Of a DNA stretch of 64,000 nt, positions 1 through 12,500 are shown piece after piece; the stretch's first letter is position 1; every line of letters starts with the position of its first letter. The notes under the pieces are model-generated. The model was not told where the DNA came from. It ran no database searches and saw only the letters and a list, made by a program, of their open reading frames with translations. Location of the stretch: contig CM062387.1 of NCBI GenBank assembly GCA_031310005.1, forward strand, positions 1,364,001-1,428,000. Reading direction: 5' to 3'. This stretch comes from Dactylellina haptotyla. Its lineage: Eukaryota > Ascomycota > Orbiliomycetes > Orbiliales > Orbiliaceae. The position numbers and the translations under genes are program-made.

Positions 1-1703
1 TGTATGATACTACCGTACTCTTCAATTTGTTGGATCGGGTTCCCTTCGGCCTCTTTCGACGGCCTTCTCAACCACCTGTCCGTCCCATGTCTCTGTCTCA
101 TTTTTTGATCTTCTTGCTCCTCCGCACGTAGAATTTCGACACATTCCTCGTAAACAGCTTTGTCGCTAGCCTTGATCTTATTCACATCGTCGTATGCCCT
201 CAGCAGGCCTTCCACGCCGCCTGATTGCCTAACTACCTCCACATGCGCCATCAAACCTGGTGGCAGGCCCAAGGGCTTCTCCAAAGCTTCTAGAGAACCT
301 GGCAAGTTGAGGGATGACAGAGTCTCTCTCAGTTGTACAGTAAGAGTTTCGAGTTCGTCAATGATGTTGTTAACAGCACGGTCCCTTCGTTCCACATAAA
401 TGCTGCCAGCGATATGCACGGCAAACGGTACCAGATTCTGGAAAAGCGGTGGCCCGTATTCACCTCCAACAACCAGCTTAGCTTGTGCTTCACTGATTTC
501 TTTCGGAAGCACCGCTTTCACCATAGATCTACGGCCCAGCACCGCCAACTCAGCCTTCGCAGGTACGGGGTCTAGATATATCATGTCGTTATCCTTCTCC
601 GCCCTCTTCAGGGTATCCTGGATCTTCTCCTTTAACCCTTGAAGATCTGAAATCACAACCTTCGAAATATATCGAGCCTCCTTCAATCCTTCGTTTACGC
701 ACTTGAGCGCATCCTGCAACCTCGCCACCTCTTCTCCGTACTTTGACTTCTCTAGTGCGTCACATGCAGCTCTGTACTGCGCTGCCGCTGCAAAATGGTG
801 GTGCTTGGCCGTCATGTGATGAATCCATTCGGCGGAGACAGCATCGGACTGTGTCGCGATATCTCTAGCTTCGGCGTAAAAGTCGTTAACCTGCGCCGCG
901 AGTTTCGCAATCAAAGCGTCCTTCATGCCGTCCATGGCAGCCTTTTGCCAGAAGCATTCCTGGGCCTGTGCTAACATGAGATTCTCGAGCGCTTCGAGGG
1001 TCATGACATCCATATCTTCGGGGGGTAGGGAGCGCATTTTGGGGATTATTTCCAGACGGAGGTGGGAGAGGGTGCCGGCTGCAGCGGAGAAGTAGTTACA
1101 GGCGAGCTTGAGGCCGTCGGAGGTGTTTCGGGAAACGGAGATGGCGAGCTGGGAGTAAAGCGCTGCGAGATTGTAGATTATATTTGCTCGTTCGAATTGC
1201 AGGTTATTTTGCGTTACTGTCGAGACCAGTTAGGATGAGGGTGTGCGTATAAATAAAACTAAATAGTAGTTTGAACTTACTCGGACGTTGAGTATTATAC
1301 CCCAAAGCGGGATACCAAGTAAAATCCGCTCCAACCTGTGCGAGTTATAAGCTTCAAATTTACGCCATTCGCTATACTGCTGAAAACTAGAAATCCTTAC
1401 ATCTACGGGAAACTTGCCGGCCGCTGCAAATAGCACGGCAGCATAGGCACCCAGCCTCGCAAGCCCGCTAGTGTGCGGTTCTCGCACATTGACAGCGTCG
1501 CTCCGGAGTCTGTCTATACTAGCGAGGTCGGTTTTGAACATGTCCGGGTGCTGGTCATATTTCGAGGATATGTACGAGGTTATGGCAGTTGATAGCGGCG
1601 GGGATAGCGGGGCCGACTTGCGGAAGGGGATGTGCAGAGGGCTGCGAATAGTATTAGCATCACCGCTTTCGTATGGAGTACATCTGGTTACTCACGTCGA
1701 CAT
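1..1703 (-). CDS. palA: pH-response regulator palA/RIM20, BRO1-domain protein (partial, 3' end beyond window)
   Basis: Adaptor of the ambient-pH (Pal/Rim) pathway: PalA/Rim20 binds ESCRT-III Vps32 and YPXL motifs in PacC/Rim101 and brings the factor to its protease at endosomes. The reading is a tiny first exon at 1703..1696 (ATG TCG AC), then exons 1641..1401, 1335..1281 and 1216 down to base 1, about 506 residues in all. The protein starts MSTPLHIPFRKS, followed by SSKYDQHPDMFKTD, the usual PalA opening. The BRO1 domain is recognisable from its helical repeats: ERANIIYNLAALYSQLA, MLAQAQECFWQKA and the histidine run TAKHHHFAAAAQYR. The V-domain start (LNLPGSLEALEKPLGLP) is also present. The C-terminal proline-rich part lies outside the window. 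The 8-base first exon is supported by a good donor (gtgagt), a CTAAT branch site and the restored family N-terminus. The identification is confident; the first exon is inference. Confidence 0.93.
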
Positions 1704-2168
1704 GGTGGAGATATTTTCGGCTAGGCCGTCTACGAGACTTTCGCGTGTCGTGGTGGAAGTGCGGAGGAAAACGAGGGAAGGAGGTTTTGGGACAGCATCC
1801 ACAACCTGCCCGAAAGGTGAAGCAACACAAGCGCCCGAGCAGATGCATATGACGTCGAGCTGCGACCAGCTCTCCTGACACACCGCCCACTTGCATATGT
1901 GCACTATCATAATATTATACCCTTGGCGTATATCGAACTATGCACTTGGGTTCTTTGTATTTTGGGACCAGGTCTGTAAGATAGTACGGTGTTCTGCCCG
2001 CCAACGTTTACAACGTTTAGTAGAGATGCCCACCTAAATTTAGCTAAACTGGGTGGATATAGTTATATCGGTCCAATACGGTTTATCAGTTTTGATTAAA
2101 GAAAGATCCCTGCTGGTTTAGAATACAACAATACTGAGACTAAAATAATACACTTAGGAGTTGTACAT
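1704..2168. other. intergenic, presumed palA promoter
   Basis: This 465-base stretch lies between the palA start codon and the stop of the dehydrogenase gene, both on the minus strand. It would hold the palA promoter and the 3' end of the dehydrogenase transcript. The open frames across it have no recognisable protein features. I see no repeat, RNA gene or clear regulatory site. Confidence 0.5.
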
Positions 2169-3300
2169 CTACTTTGCGAGCTCCTTCTTCAGAGCTTCCT
2201 CAGACCAATCCCAGAGCTTCTTCCATTCTTCCTCGTTCTCATAACTCGCAGCGAGCTTTTGGTCCCTCGGCGCCTTGAAATAGTTAAACCAGCTTACCCT
2301 GGGTGTAAAATACCGTCCGCGGATCTTATGCGCTGGTACCTCAGGGGAGGTCACCAAATACAATTGCGTTTTGGCACCTAGAAAATCCGTAAATGAGATG
2401 ATATATCAAAACTCCATATGGTTGGTTTACATACCATCGGCCCAAGTCATCCCGGTCCACCTAGTTATCGCCCTTGCTATCGGTCTGAGAAACGCGGGCA
2501 CGACATCGTTCAGCTCAAGCCCCAGATCCGTTCCGCCCACAAATCCGGGATGCGGCGAATTCACCCAGATCCCTTTATCTCCAATTCGCCGGTCCAGCTC
2601 CTTTGCGAACCACATGTTCGCAAGCTTACTCCGTGCGTAACAGTCAAAAAAAGTCTTGAAAGTCGTAATACTTCGTGGAGCATCAGAGTTCGCAGGTCTG
2701 TTGCTCACAGCATCGTAATCAATCTCTTTGACCACCAATAACGCATCACTCGACGTCATCACGATTCGCACGTCTCCAGTTTTCGCCGCCGTCCTCTCGA
2801 TCAACGGGAGGAGAGTAGTAACAAATGTGAAGTGTCCGAGATGGTTCGTCTGGAACATAGGATCGTATGTAAACTCCGGTGTCCACATGCTGCCCATGAC
2901 TCCAGCATTGCAGACCAGGATATCCAGTTTGTCTTCCTTAGCCATAAACTCTTCAGCGGATTGTTTGACTCCCTTGATAGAACCCAGGTCGAGATGATGG
3001 TAGTAGATCTTAGTATCAACTTTGATGGCTTTTAGGCGGCTCTGGAGCTGGTCTATGGCGGCGAGAGCCCGCTGCTCGCTCCGCGCGGCCATGTAAACCG
3101 TCGCATTCTTGCTAGCCAGGAAGAAGGCAGTTTCCAACCCGATGCCCACGTTAGCGCTATAGGAAATCGCATTCTGGGGTTAGTACTTGGTCTTATTCCA
3201 TTTGATGCGCAAGAAGAGTAGAGTCGTACCCCGTCACCACTGCGACTTTACCCGTAAGGTCTGGTGTGTTTTCAGGATCGAATTTCGGCGTGAAAGTCAT
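2169..3300 (-). CDS. short-chain dehydrogenase/reductase (retinol-dehydrogenase-like)
   Basis: NAD(P)-dependent oxidoreductase of the classical SDR superfamily, nearest in style to fungal retinol dehydrogenase/WW-oxidoreductase-like enzymes. Three exons (3300..3230, 3156..2435, 2377..2169) give 333 residues. The first intron splits the cofactor loop: joining at the acceptor ctatag gives TGANVGIG at residues 23-30, the Rossmann TGxxxGIG motif. A nearer AG would break the frame, which settles the splice. NAG is at 107-109, the structural Asn in QTNHLGH near 128, the catalytic Ser at 159-160 (VMTSS), and the YxxxK pair at Tyr197 and Lys201 (YARSK). There is no signal peptide and no clear membrane segment. 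The substrate cannot be read from sequence. Its neighbours are palA downstream and RPS20 divergent upstream, so there is no sign of a metabolite cluster. Confidence 0.9.
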
Positions 3301-4238
3301 AATTTACGATATTGCTGGGCACGAGAATACGAAAAGGAGTTCAAGGTTTCTTCTTGTTTAGCTTTGCATGAAATGAAATTCGCAACCGAAATTCAAATCC
3401 TAGGGAATCAATGCTCTTATCTTCTGCTCGAACAGACTGGCATGCATTCCACAGGTGCATAAAGGAGCGGCCTAAAGCCCCTCGCTTCCTGAGGTATTGC
3501 GACAACAGATCTGGCAATCAGGGTTCAGACGAACCAGCCTGAATAGCTAAGCTTCTGCTGCGTTCTCGCTTGTAGGCCAATCACCTGCGCAAGTTACTCG
3601 AGGGATCGTTGGCAAAGGGTCTCCTGTGACCCGTATTTCGGAAATGGCTAGCTTCCGGATCGCTCGATTCAAACTCGATCTAAACGCGGTTGGGAGGTCC
3701 ACTTGTCGAGGCATACTTGTGCCTCCGTAGCTAGGAAATATGATTATATAATCTCGACCGACTCAAATCCTATTGCGAATATCGCAGCTGTAAACCTCAT
3801 ATAGCCTGAAAGGACGGAATCAAGAGACAGACAAGAGACGCTTCTCAGGAGAATGTTTGGATGCCTAGATAGTCCCCCAAGGAGCCAACTTCCCGTGCCC
3901 GCCTTCGTTGAATGCGAACAGCTGTGCAACCATCACCCAAAACACCATCACGTGATACTCGATATCACCAGCCACAGGGCATGGCTGCCCTAACCCCGCC
4001 ACACCACACGCAAAGCCAAATGTGTTGGTGTGGCTTTCCCTCACAATAATTCCGGCCTTGGCGAATCGAGCTACCACATCCCATACAATTTCGGTATACA
4101 CGCCAGTTCCTTTTCGACATCTCCAAGTTCCCGACGACGACAAACCCGACGATTCACCTCCCGAATCCCCGACAAACTCTCTCCATACCCTTTCAAATCC
4201 CTCGGAAGACTCACCGATAATATCCCTCTTCACCCAAC
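3301..4238. promoter_or_regulatory. divergent intergenic between SDR and RPS20 genes
   Basis: These 938 bases separate the start codons of two diverging genes and must contain both promoters. A CCCTAA at 3988-3993 (TTAGGG on the other strand) lies 246 bases before the RPS20 start. TTAGGG is the Tbf1-type element found at ribosomal-protein promoters in several fungi, so it is a candidate site. The minus-strand frame crossing 3865-4281 has no family features and overlaps the RPS20 first exon, so I take it as chance. Confidence 0.45.
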
Positions 4239-5018
4239 ATGTCGTACCACAAGGACAAGGGCGGTGATGTTGACGCTCCAAAGGTTAGACCACATCTTCC
4301 CTTTTTAGACCAGGAATTCGCGGGAATCTGGGTGTAAGGATGGGTGGGAGACACGGCGGCAGATGTAGGAAGTACGGGAAGCATATTTCAGCTATACATA
4401 TCCGACAACATTGGAGGATTAAGATCAAGATGTAGACACAGGCGAGGAAGAGATGGACAAACCGAAGCTCGAAACCCACCACCCAGGAACACCAGAAGGA
4501 AAAAGGAGGAATATACACAATTTATGATCAGGAAGATTAACGTCTTTTTTTTCTCAATTCTTTTCAGGAACATCGCATCCGTATCACCCTCACATCCCGC
4601 AAAGTCAAGTCGCTGGAGAAGGTCTGCAAAGAACTCATCGAGCGCGCCCGCAGCAAGGACCTCAAGGTCAAGGGACCCGTCAGATTACCAACCAAGAACC
4701 TGAAAATCTCCACCCGAAAGACACCCAACGGTGAGGGTTCGAAGACATGGGACGCATTCGAGATGAAAATCCACAAGAGATTGATTGAGTATGTTACAAC
4801 CCGTACCCCAATACGAGACTTTCGAAAAGCAGACGACAGAACGAAATGCTAACCATTAACCCTTTATAGTCTGCAAGCTGGAACTGAGGTCGTCAAGCAG
4901 ATCATTATAAATATCGAAGCTGGTGTTGAGGTACATTCTCCTCCCATCAATTATCCAAAATATCACACAATACTAACGTATCTCACACATTCAGGTCGAA
5001 GTCACTATTGCCGCGTAA
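4239..5018 (+). CDS. rps20: 40S ribosomal protein S20 (uS10)
   Basis: Small-subunit ribosomal protein of the uS10 family, located in the head of the 40S subunit. Four exons are read: 4239..4283, 4568..4788, 4870..4930 and 4995..5018, giving 116 residues, the usual eukaryotic length. The N-terminus is [15 protein letters not shown]. The conserved core follows ([20 protein letters not shown], then [17 protein letters not shown]). The protein ends [17 protein letters not shown], the typical S20 tail. The first intron is 284 bases, long for this window, and starts soon after the start codon, as in many fungal ribosomal-protein genes; the other two are 81 and 64 bases. Its partner upstream is a divergent dehydrogenase. 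Identification is secure. Confidence 0.97.
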
Positions 5019-6474
5019 AAGCAATAAAAAAGAAAAGCCGAATACCCTTTCTCTTTTTCTTTTCTTTTCTGTGATAAACCAAAGCTACCTTAATCAGAAC
5101 ACCCATCATTCATCTCCATCAAATCTCCTTCTCCTCTCGAAATTAAACCTATAGACTCATTCTTCACCGACATGCCATAGTCGTCCCCCTCCTCTGTTCG
5201 GATAATCTCGTTCACCGGCATTGTCCAATTTTTTCTATTTTTTTCAATTTTCGTTTTTCTATAAAAATCCAATATATATGTTATGGATTAGTAGGAAAAC
5301 ATGAGAAGAGAGGGAGAGAGAGCAAGAGAGCAAAGACAGAAAGAGAGGGAGAGGGAGACATGATCTTCATTCTACTATATATTTATCACATTACGCGCCC
5401 TCTTCTTTTCCTTTTGTCTCATCATCTTTTTTTTCAATTGGTATTATATTGCGTCTCTCATGGTCAATTGTCGTCCTTTGTATGTCGCTCTCACGGCTCC
5501 GGTTTTTTTCCGCTTTTTTTACACCCTTTTCGACATGTGGATATATCAGAAATGAACATTATGATATCACTCACCGTGCCATTAGTAAAGATTTCTAATC
5601 ATGATAACAAACTTGTGGGTTACATTCAATATCCGTGCATTTTTAAGTCTCAGAGATCCAAGCAGCTTTTTAAAACTCATTTGCCCATATATCGCATTTC
5701 CAGGAAACGGTAAATTACACTTTAAACGATCTCACAAGGGTGAATTTAAACAAGTTCCAAAAAAAAAAAATACTAGTGCTTTATATTTCCGATCCTGTAT
5801 ATTTCGAAAAGTGAATAACGAAAACATGGTAGACGCCGAGAGTTGAAACAACAATAATGACAAAAGGTTCAAAAACAAATAGGATAAGAATGAAGACAGC
5901 AGAAACCCTGATATTAGTCTAGCAAACACAAAACAAACGAGACAAAATTTTGTGAAGCGGCATCCAAATACTTATTTTTGTTTATAGCAAAGAGAAAGAA
6001 ATAGATATAAAAAAAAAGTAAACAGTCTGAGAAACGAAGAAGAGTTTTTGCTATGTTGCTATACATTACCGGCGTTGAAAAGAAGAAGAAAAAGACATGG
6101 TGGATAGATAGATCTATTGCGAAGAGAAAGGAAAAAAGGTTCCGAACAAAACTCAGTACAAAAAGGGGTGTCAAGAGTATTCCATGGTGGAGCCTCGTAT
6201 ACGCTTATTAGCTGGAATACGAAAACCCCACCTCGGAAACGAAGTAGTGAAAAGGATAAATGGTAAAAAATCAATATAAAAAAGCGGGCGTACTCCCTTA
6301 GAAAGAAACAGATGATATCTCCTACAATGAAGAAAAAAATGAAATATGCAAAGAACTTCGACAAATCCAAATCCCTAACAGAAAAAAAAGCCCACAGAAG
6401 ACAAAGGAAATCCCAAAATGATAACTTAAATCCCAAAAAGATAGATAGGTATTTCTCTTCAACCCAATTGCTTT
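5019..6474. other. AT-rich intergenic between convergent RPS20 and Crz1 genes
   Basis: RPS20 (plus) and the Crz1 gene (minus) converge on this 1.46 kb stretch, so it should hold both 3' untranslated regions. It is rich in A and T runs and contains a purine-rich GA tract. The several hydrophobic open frames on the minus strand (around 5732-6493) come from poly-T/C composition and show no family signature. Confidence 0.5.
5302..5359. repeat. imperfect GA-rich (polypurine) tract
   Basis: A nearly pure purine run made of GAGA and GGGAGA units, interrupted by a few C bases. It lies in the 3' region of RPS20. It looks like a decayed microsatellite. Confidence 0.7.
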
Positions 6475-8496
6475 TTAACCTGGTAAACTCCATGTTGGGT
6501 TGGCGGCGGTGGGATACGGTTCGCCAGTGTCACTGTGCCATCCGGCTTCGCTGCCACTCCAATCATCTCTCGAGAAGCCGCTGCCATCAAAGCTGTTTCG
6601 GTGGCTGCCCATTCCGCCAGAACTCATACCCTCATCCCACTCTCCTCCGCTGCTGTGATCGAAGTCTCTCTTTCCATCATCATCGTCATCGTATCCTGCA
6701 GGCGCATTCGCGAGCGTCTCCCATGCGCTAGCAAGTGCAGGATATTGCGTAAGTAGAGCAAGGGGTAGCTGATCCAATGCACCCGGTGGGAACGCGGATT
6801 GCGATGGATCATACGCCATCGCCATATTGTTCTCAGCTTGCCGTCTCATTCTCTCCTCGGCTTCTTCGTCAAGGAGAGGCTTGATGCAGACGCGGCCTGC
6901 TTCACTTCTAAAGTGTCGTCCTAGAGCATCAGCACGGGCGAAGCGTCTGCTGCAGCCCCAATTGCCACCAGATTTGAGCTCTCCGCGGCACACGAAGCGC
7001 TTCTCGCCGGAGTGGAGACCTTCGTGGCGCTTTCTGTCGTGCTGGCGCGCAAACGCCTTTCCGCAGACAGTGCAGACGAATGGGCGCTCGTCAGTATGTG
7101 TGCGCAAGTGGGAGCGGAGATTGTAGGCTCGGGTGAAGCGTTTGGGGCACAGAGTGCACTGGAAGGTAGCAGGGTGCTTCTGCACACGCTTCGTATCAGA
7201 CCCGGAGACACCAGGGCGTTTCGGGTCCGCGAGATCGAGAATGTAGTCGCGATTGTTGTGCGGGAGGCCGCCAGTAGAAGAACGGCGGACGTGCCTCGAG
7301 GAGGTGGAGTGAGATGATCCTACTGAGGAGATGGAAGGGGAAGGGGAGGGAGTTCTCAGGTGATTGCTGCCCAAGAAGTCTGTTGGGTGTAACGAGTCGC
7401 GGCGACCCCGAGTTGGGATTTCAAAAGCTGCATTGAAATTGTTCACCTGCGAATCCGGAGTCTCGGGGCGGGAAATGGTCAACAGTGGCGGGTCAGACTT
7501 GGAGCGCTGACGGTTTCGACCACGGGAGGGCGGCGACAGAGCACCATCATCGTGCATTCGCTCTGGGAAAGTGGGTTGTCGCTGGGGAGGGGCAAACTCG
7601 ACCTCGATGGAAGGTGGGGTGATGACGACCTGGTCCTGAAGGTTTGGAGAGCCCGGCTGTAAGCCGAGACCTGCGAGGGTGGCAGTATTGGAGGGAGAAG
7701 GGGCGAATTGAGTTGGCTGGTTTAGCGATAGGAATTGAGATTCCTGCAGCGACTGTCGGTTGGAGCCGTTGCCTGTGTGTTGTGGGGTCAGGTGAGGGGT
7801 GATTCTCGGGCTGTGATTTGGCGAGTAGCCGTTGACATTGTCGTTCAACGTGAACTGGTCGAGACCGAAATTTTCATTGCTCTGGAGAAGGTTCATCATC
7901 TCACCAGGCTGCTCGGCGCGGAGCAAGGGGCTGTGGTGGTCCTGGAACTCTTGGTTCGGTAGGAAGGGACTCGGCTGTGGAGAGATATCGGATTGATCCG
8001 ACAGCGCACGCTGGTGCCGGGACTGGATTTGGTGAAAGTTGGGGGAAGACCAGTCAAGCTGCTGGTTCGGCGGGGTGACCAGGTGAGGACTGTGTCTGCT
8101 GGGCATGAACCCTTGGGGGTTCATGATCTCCGTGCCTCCGTACATGGCGGAGCTGGGGTCGAGGTTGGTGGGGGATTGGCCGTCGTTGTAGAGAGAAAAG
8201 TCGTTAAAGGTAGCTTGGTTCTGAGCTTGTGCGGCGGCGTTGAGGTCAAAGGTTCCGGCTCCGAGGAGAGCGGCGGCCTGAGGTTGAGGTTGGGCGAAGA
8301 CTTGAGGGTTCAGAGAAGGCGAGGGCACCTGCTGAGCTTGGATGTTCTGCTGGAGGTCTTGAGAGGGGGTCAAGAAGGAGGTATCAAAGTAACCTTGCTG
8401 GGAGGAAGAGTTGAGGTTGCTGAACAGGTTGTTGGGGTCTTGTGCCATATTTAAGGCCTCGTTGGACCTCTGGTGGTTCAGGCCCTGTCGCGACAT
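6475..8496 (-). CDS. crz1: calcineurin-responsive C2H2 transcription factor Crz1/CrzA
   Basis: Calcium-responsive transcription factor: calcineurin dephosphorylates Crz1, which then enters the nucleus and activates cell-wall, ion-transport and stress genes. A single 673-residue exon. The N-terminal half is disordered and rich in Gln, Pro and Ser. A candidate calcineurin docking site, PSIEVE, lies near residue 297 and fits the PxIxIT pattern. A serine-rich region ([12 protein letters not shown]) precedes the fingers at about 444-537: two standard C2H2 fingers ([20 protein letters not shown]) and a third divergent finger with the Crz1-specific insert [15 protein letters not shown] ending GRVC. 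An acidic DDDDDGKRD segment follows and the protein ends TWSLPG. Length and finger arrangement fit filamentous-fungal CrzA. Unusually long gene-free DNA lies upstream. The docking motif is my inference; the family call is firm. Confidence 0.94.
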   Translation of the reverse strand: MSRQGLNHQRSNEALNMAQDPNNLFSNLNSSSQQGYFDTSFLTPSQDLQQNIQAQQVPSPSLNPQVFAQPQPQAAALLGAGTFDLNAAAQAQNQATFNDFSLYNDGQSPTNLDPSSAMYGGTEIMNPQGFMPSRHSPHLVTPPNQQLDWSSPNFHQIQSRHQRALSDQSDISPQPSPFLPNQEFQDHHSPLLRAEQPGEMMNLLQSNENFGLDQFTLNDNVNGYSPNHSPRITPHLTPQHTGNGSNRQSLQESQFLSLNQPTQFAPSPSNTATLAGLGLQPGSPNLQDQVVITPPSIEVEFAPPQRQPTFPERMHDDGALSPPSRGRNRQRSKSDPPLLTISRPETPDSQVNNFNAAFEIPTRGRRDSLHPTDFLGSNHLRTPSPSPSISSVGSSHSTSSRHVRRSSTGGLPHNNRDYILDLADPKRPGVSGSDTKRVQKHPATFQCTLCPKRFTRAYNLRSHLRTHTDERPFVCTVCGKAFARQHDRKRHEGLHSGEKRFVCRGELKSGGNWGCSRRFARADALGRHFRSEAGRVCIKPLLDEEAEERMRRQAENNMAMAYDPSQSAFPPGALDQLPLALLTQYPALASAWETLANAPAGYDDDDDGKRDFDHSSGGEWDEGMSSGGMGSHRNSFDGSGFSRDDWSGSEAGWHSDTGEPYPTAANPTWSLPG

Positions 8497-9006
8497 CTTG
8501 CCGTTGCAATTATGCTATTTCTGATCGTCGATACGTATGCTGTCGTCGGAGTGAGGCTCAGGCTGAGGGACGGGGGTCGAAGGGGGGTGGAGGTGGGGAG
8601 GATGTATGTGGGAAGGAGGAGGAGGGAAGAAGGGCAGCAGAAACGGCTAGTTGGAGCAAGAACAGGCGAACGGCAGTGCAAACGACGACCCACGTCCGAG
8701 CTAAGTAAGTCAGTGAATCAGCGATGCTCGACAGCAGCGACGAGGATAACGACAGGTTCGGTATCCGGAATTAGAACAGAGGATAAAGGGGACAGGGTTA
8801 ACGTGATCAGAAAGGCAGACCGAAGATTGGGAAGGACGGCTGCGCAATGTCTGGTACGCAATATGAATCCGGAAGGCTGCCCCCTCGCAGCGATCTCCTC
8901 GTCAAGATAAAAAATAAAAATAAAGAAAAATAAAAAATAAAGTGGATACCCGAATGCACAAGCAGGCAGGTCAGGCAGGCAGGCGAGCGAATGCAGCCGA
9001 CTGTTA

Positions 9007-9030
9007 TTCTTCTTCTTCTTCTTCTTCTTT
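9007..9030. repeat. CTT/AAG trinucleotide microsatellite
   Basis: About eight tandem TTC units, in the upstream region or leader of the Crz1 gene. Low-level length variation between strains would be expected. Confidence 0.8.
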
Positions 9031-9557
9031 TCTTCTCTGGTAGACAGGTGATGTTGAGGCTTGGATCTCTGCGACGGAGAAGCTTGCTCTGCTGCGGCTA
9101 CCAGCCTGGGGTCCAAAAGTGGTAATGAAACGTTCAAGGAATGCGGTCTGACTAAGGCCCTCTAACTGAGGGGGTATACAGAGCACGTACAGTACAGTAA
9201 TGGGGTACAGCAATGTCGGCAGCGTGGTAAATTTGTAGTAATGTGTAGCAACAGGCAAAAGATGGGGCGGATCTTGCAGAGTGAAACTTGCAGAATAAGT
9301 GTGAGAACGGTTCAAAAGGGCTGCGGCGGCGGCGGCGGAGAAGGAGGAAGGAACCCGTATGGCCTACACAAGCGTATCTATCTCCAAATATGGGAAAGAA
9401 GAGGAAGAAGAAAAAAACAAAGGGACCGAAGAAAAGAAGGAAAAATGCAAAGCAAATCCCAAGCAAAGCTTGCAGAGAACAAGCACAGGCACAGACAGCA
9501 AGCAGTCGCAAAGCAAAGGTGCAGGGCAGTGAGGGCGGGAAGGGATTGGGCGAGAGG

Positions 9558-9566
9558 GTGGCTGTG
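9558..9566 (+). promoter_or_regulatory. candidate CDRE-like (Crz1 binding) site upstream of Crz1
   Basis: GTGGCTGTG matches the calcineurin-dependent response element reported for Aspergillus CrzA, G[TG]GGC[TA]G[TG]G. It lies 1.06 kb before the Crz1 start codon. A near match, AGGGCAGTG, lies about 30 bases to the left. A nine-base degenerate match occurs often by chance, so self-regulation is only a suggestion. Confidence 0.3.
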
Positions 9567-12500
9567 AGGAACGAAGCTCGTCTCAGATGGGACGAGCGAG
9601 AGATCTATCTTGTCTATCTTGTGGGAGATGGAGTTTGAGGTTGAGAGCGAGCAGAAGACCCCCGACACTCGGCTATAGATACTGCTAAGATGCACAGCTG
9701 GGAGGGATCTTGACGATGATTACTTTTTTATGCTGGCATGCAAGCGGGCAAGAGGACCAAGAAACATGCGGGATTGATTGATCAATCAGATGGGGTGGGT
9801 GGTGGGCGGTGGGCGTAGCGTACCTTGAATATAATTATTCTCCGGCAGAAAGAACAGCCTAGCTCTTGGAGAGTCTGAGGATAGATAGATGATATCCAGG
9901 GGGTGCTGGATCTGAGATGAAGGAGGGAGAGCACACTTGAGTGGGTGATAGTTTTGGGATGTGTATATTTTGGAGGCTATGAAGCCGGGCTGTGCAAAAC
10001 ACTAACTTCGAACAAGTGCGGACTGGCGGCGCGGACGCTCTTGTTAATTAAACGCCTCTTGACGGACGGAACAGAGGAAGTGGAACCAAGGGACCAGATC
10101 ACAGGAACCGAGCTATCTCCTACGTAGTTCTGCAGCCGGTAGGTCGTCGAGTGGTCGTCGAGTGGTACAGTCTGCGGAGGGGAGATTGATGGAAACGATA
10201 TGTGTTTGGTTAGCTCGCTGGGGAGGAAAAGTCGGGACGAACAAGACAAGAACGAGAAAACATACAACTGACAGACGGACAGACAGGTCAAAGCTAAGAC
10301 TCCTCTCCAGGCGGACCCAAGACTCTTGGACTGGACTAGCCGGTACCCTCTCCAACCCAGGTACCTGACCGACTGCTGTTTCTCTATCTTCGGTGGTCTA
10401 TATCAGACGTCGGCAAATCGTTCCTTGATTCAACTCCTCGGGTGGAGGCGCCAATCTCAGGCTCGGTGTCCCCTTCCTCCCAGCTGCCTCTGCCGCTGGG
10501 ACGCTGTACCGTTCCCACGCCTTTTTGACTTTTTGGCGTGCAGCTAAGAGGCTCTCGCTTGGGATATAATGCAGTCTGGCTTCAAAAATAAAACAATTAA
10601 ATTAACGGGGACTCTCAATCGCAACAATAGTAATAATAATATATCTGCTGCTGCGGTTCGAATACGAGACGATCTCTGTGCTCCCTTTGATTGGGGTTCC
10701 TAGCAGCACGGAGCCCTGGATCAGGCAGGCTTAGCTAATTAGTCGAATCTAACCTCACGACACCACAAACCTGCCGCCGTGTGGGAGCTCGCTTTGGTTT
10801 TTTTCCCCCTCCTTTGAATCAAAAAGAGAATTTCTTTTCTGTCTTGCAAATTCGGGTCAGAAAAACACAGAGGGAGAAATTAAAAGGCACCACACTGAAA
10901 AGGGAATTCGAAAGTCGCCGTCGATATACGAACCTTCGTGCCTTTGTGATTGTCCCTTCTACCACTGCCACCACCGCTCTGACGCCCTCGCATGTACTTC
11001 AGGATCTCATGATACTCGACCAACATGGCATCATCTCCTCCAACCCTTTTTTATTCTTTTTGTCCTCAAAAGCCAACGGCCCATTGCATAACTAACTGCG
11101 GCCCCCTCCGTCTACTGCCATGTTTCGGGTAACAATGTATACTTCCCTCCCCAGCCAATCACCGCTTGAGCGCACTTCCCCTTGGCGGACGCCAGGAACA
11201 ACCAAAAAAAAAGGGCAGAAGCTTCGACTGCCAGGGCGCTAGATGCATAAAAGATGTACTGTCAACGGCCAACAGAAAAGCCAAAACAGTTCTTACCTGC
11301 TCTTTCGATCGCATGAACGATGAGATGGGGAAAATACGCCTGCAGTTGCATATGCCGCTTGTGTCTACATCTGCATATCTGCTGCCCAACCACTGGATAC
11401 ACTCCACTCCACCGACCCATCGGGCTTTTTTTTAAATTACACTTCCGGGTTCGCTACCCCTCTGACGTCGACATGCAATAAACTTCACCCGTAGTGCCAG
11501 GAACAGCCGTACATTCCAGCCGTGTAATCTGCCTTGCCTTCTAGAAACCTCCCAAGGAATATTCCAAGAATCCCGTTCGCGAATCTCACTGCTGCATTCA
11601 AATCCATATTTTAAATCAAAGGACATTCGCGCAGCAAACCAAACACAAGGATGATGATTTTTTCACAAAGAGTGCATAAGCGATCACAATCTGGGTCTTG
11701 GAAAGAAAAGCCACCCCGATTAGATCCTTCCACTTTTCGGAATCCCGCCAAAACTTGACCTTTCCGTGAATTTCTCGAAGCCCTGCTAGACCCTGCTTTT
11801 CCAATGAGAATTTATTTTCGAGCGGGTAAACCTCAGTCGTTGCATGCTACAAGTCATGTATCGCATTGTGTCACCCTGCGCTTTCGGTTCCCTAAGCCTT
11901 GGAAGACGGACGTTCGATGCGTTTGGTGCTCACTTCCCAAGCCATGGTAGCCGCGGCCGAGCAAGCTAGCAAGCTCAGTTTCACGAGATCCTCCCAAACA
12001 TTCAACTCATGAGTGGGGTAGGGAAATGGGAGTGGGACGAGAATGGGACGAGACGGAAGACACCAAGATGACTAGCTCACCTTCGTCTCCCCATATTCAG
12101 TAAAAAATAACCACGCTGGTTCTCCTACTTGTCCTTTTTCCCATGGAGCAAGTCTTAAACCTGACTCTTCGCGATTCGGAACCAGTACGAGAACCGCATC
12201 TGCCTGCCGTAATTAACACGGTTTCAGCGAGCAGCCTCTGACGTCTTTTTCAGATAGAGTCAAACTAGCTAGACACTGAACATCCGGAATTGAAAATCGG
12301 CATCTACACGTCTTACCTAGTTTCCTCCCTCTCTCCTTGTTTTTCCAAATTCAATTTTAAGATTTTTCCCGATTGTAAGATCTCACGGACGTGAAATAAA
12401 ACAGAAATGTACAGCCTCACTCGGTTCTCACAACGACACCTAATTGTGTTGCAACCCCGGTCATTCTCACCGCTGCTAAATATAGCACCTTAAATTAAAT

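Noticed and set aside
1471-1878. 135-residue plus-strand frame over the palA start
   Set aside because: It is antisense to the first palA exons, whose protein is clearly conserved.
3865-4281. 138-residue minus-strand frame between SDR and RPS20
   Set aside because: Overlaps the RPS20 start and first exon antisense and shows only Gly/Trp/Val-rich chance sequence.
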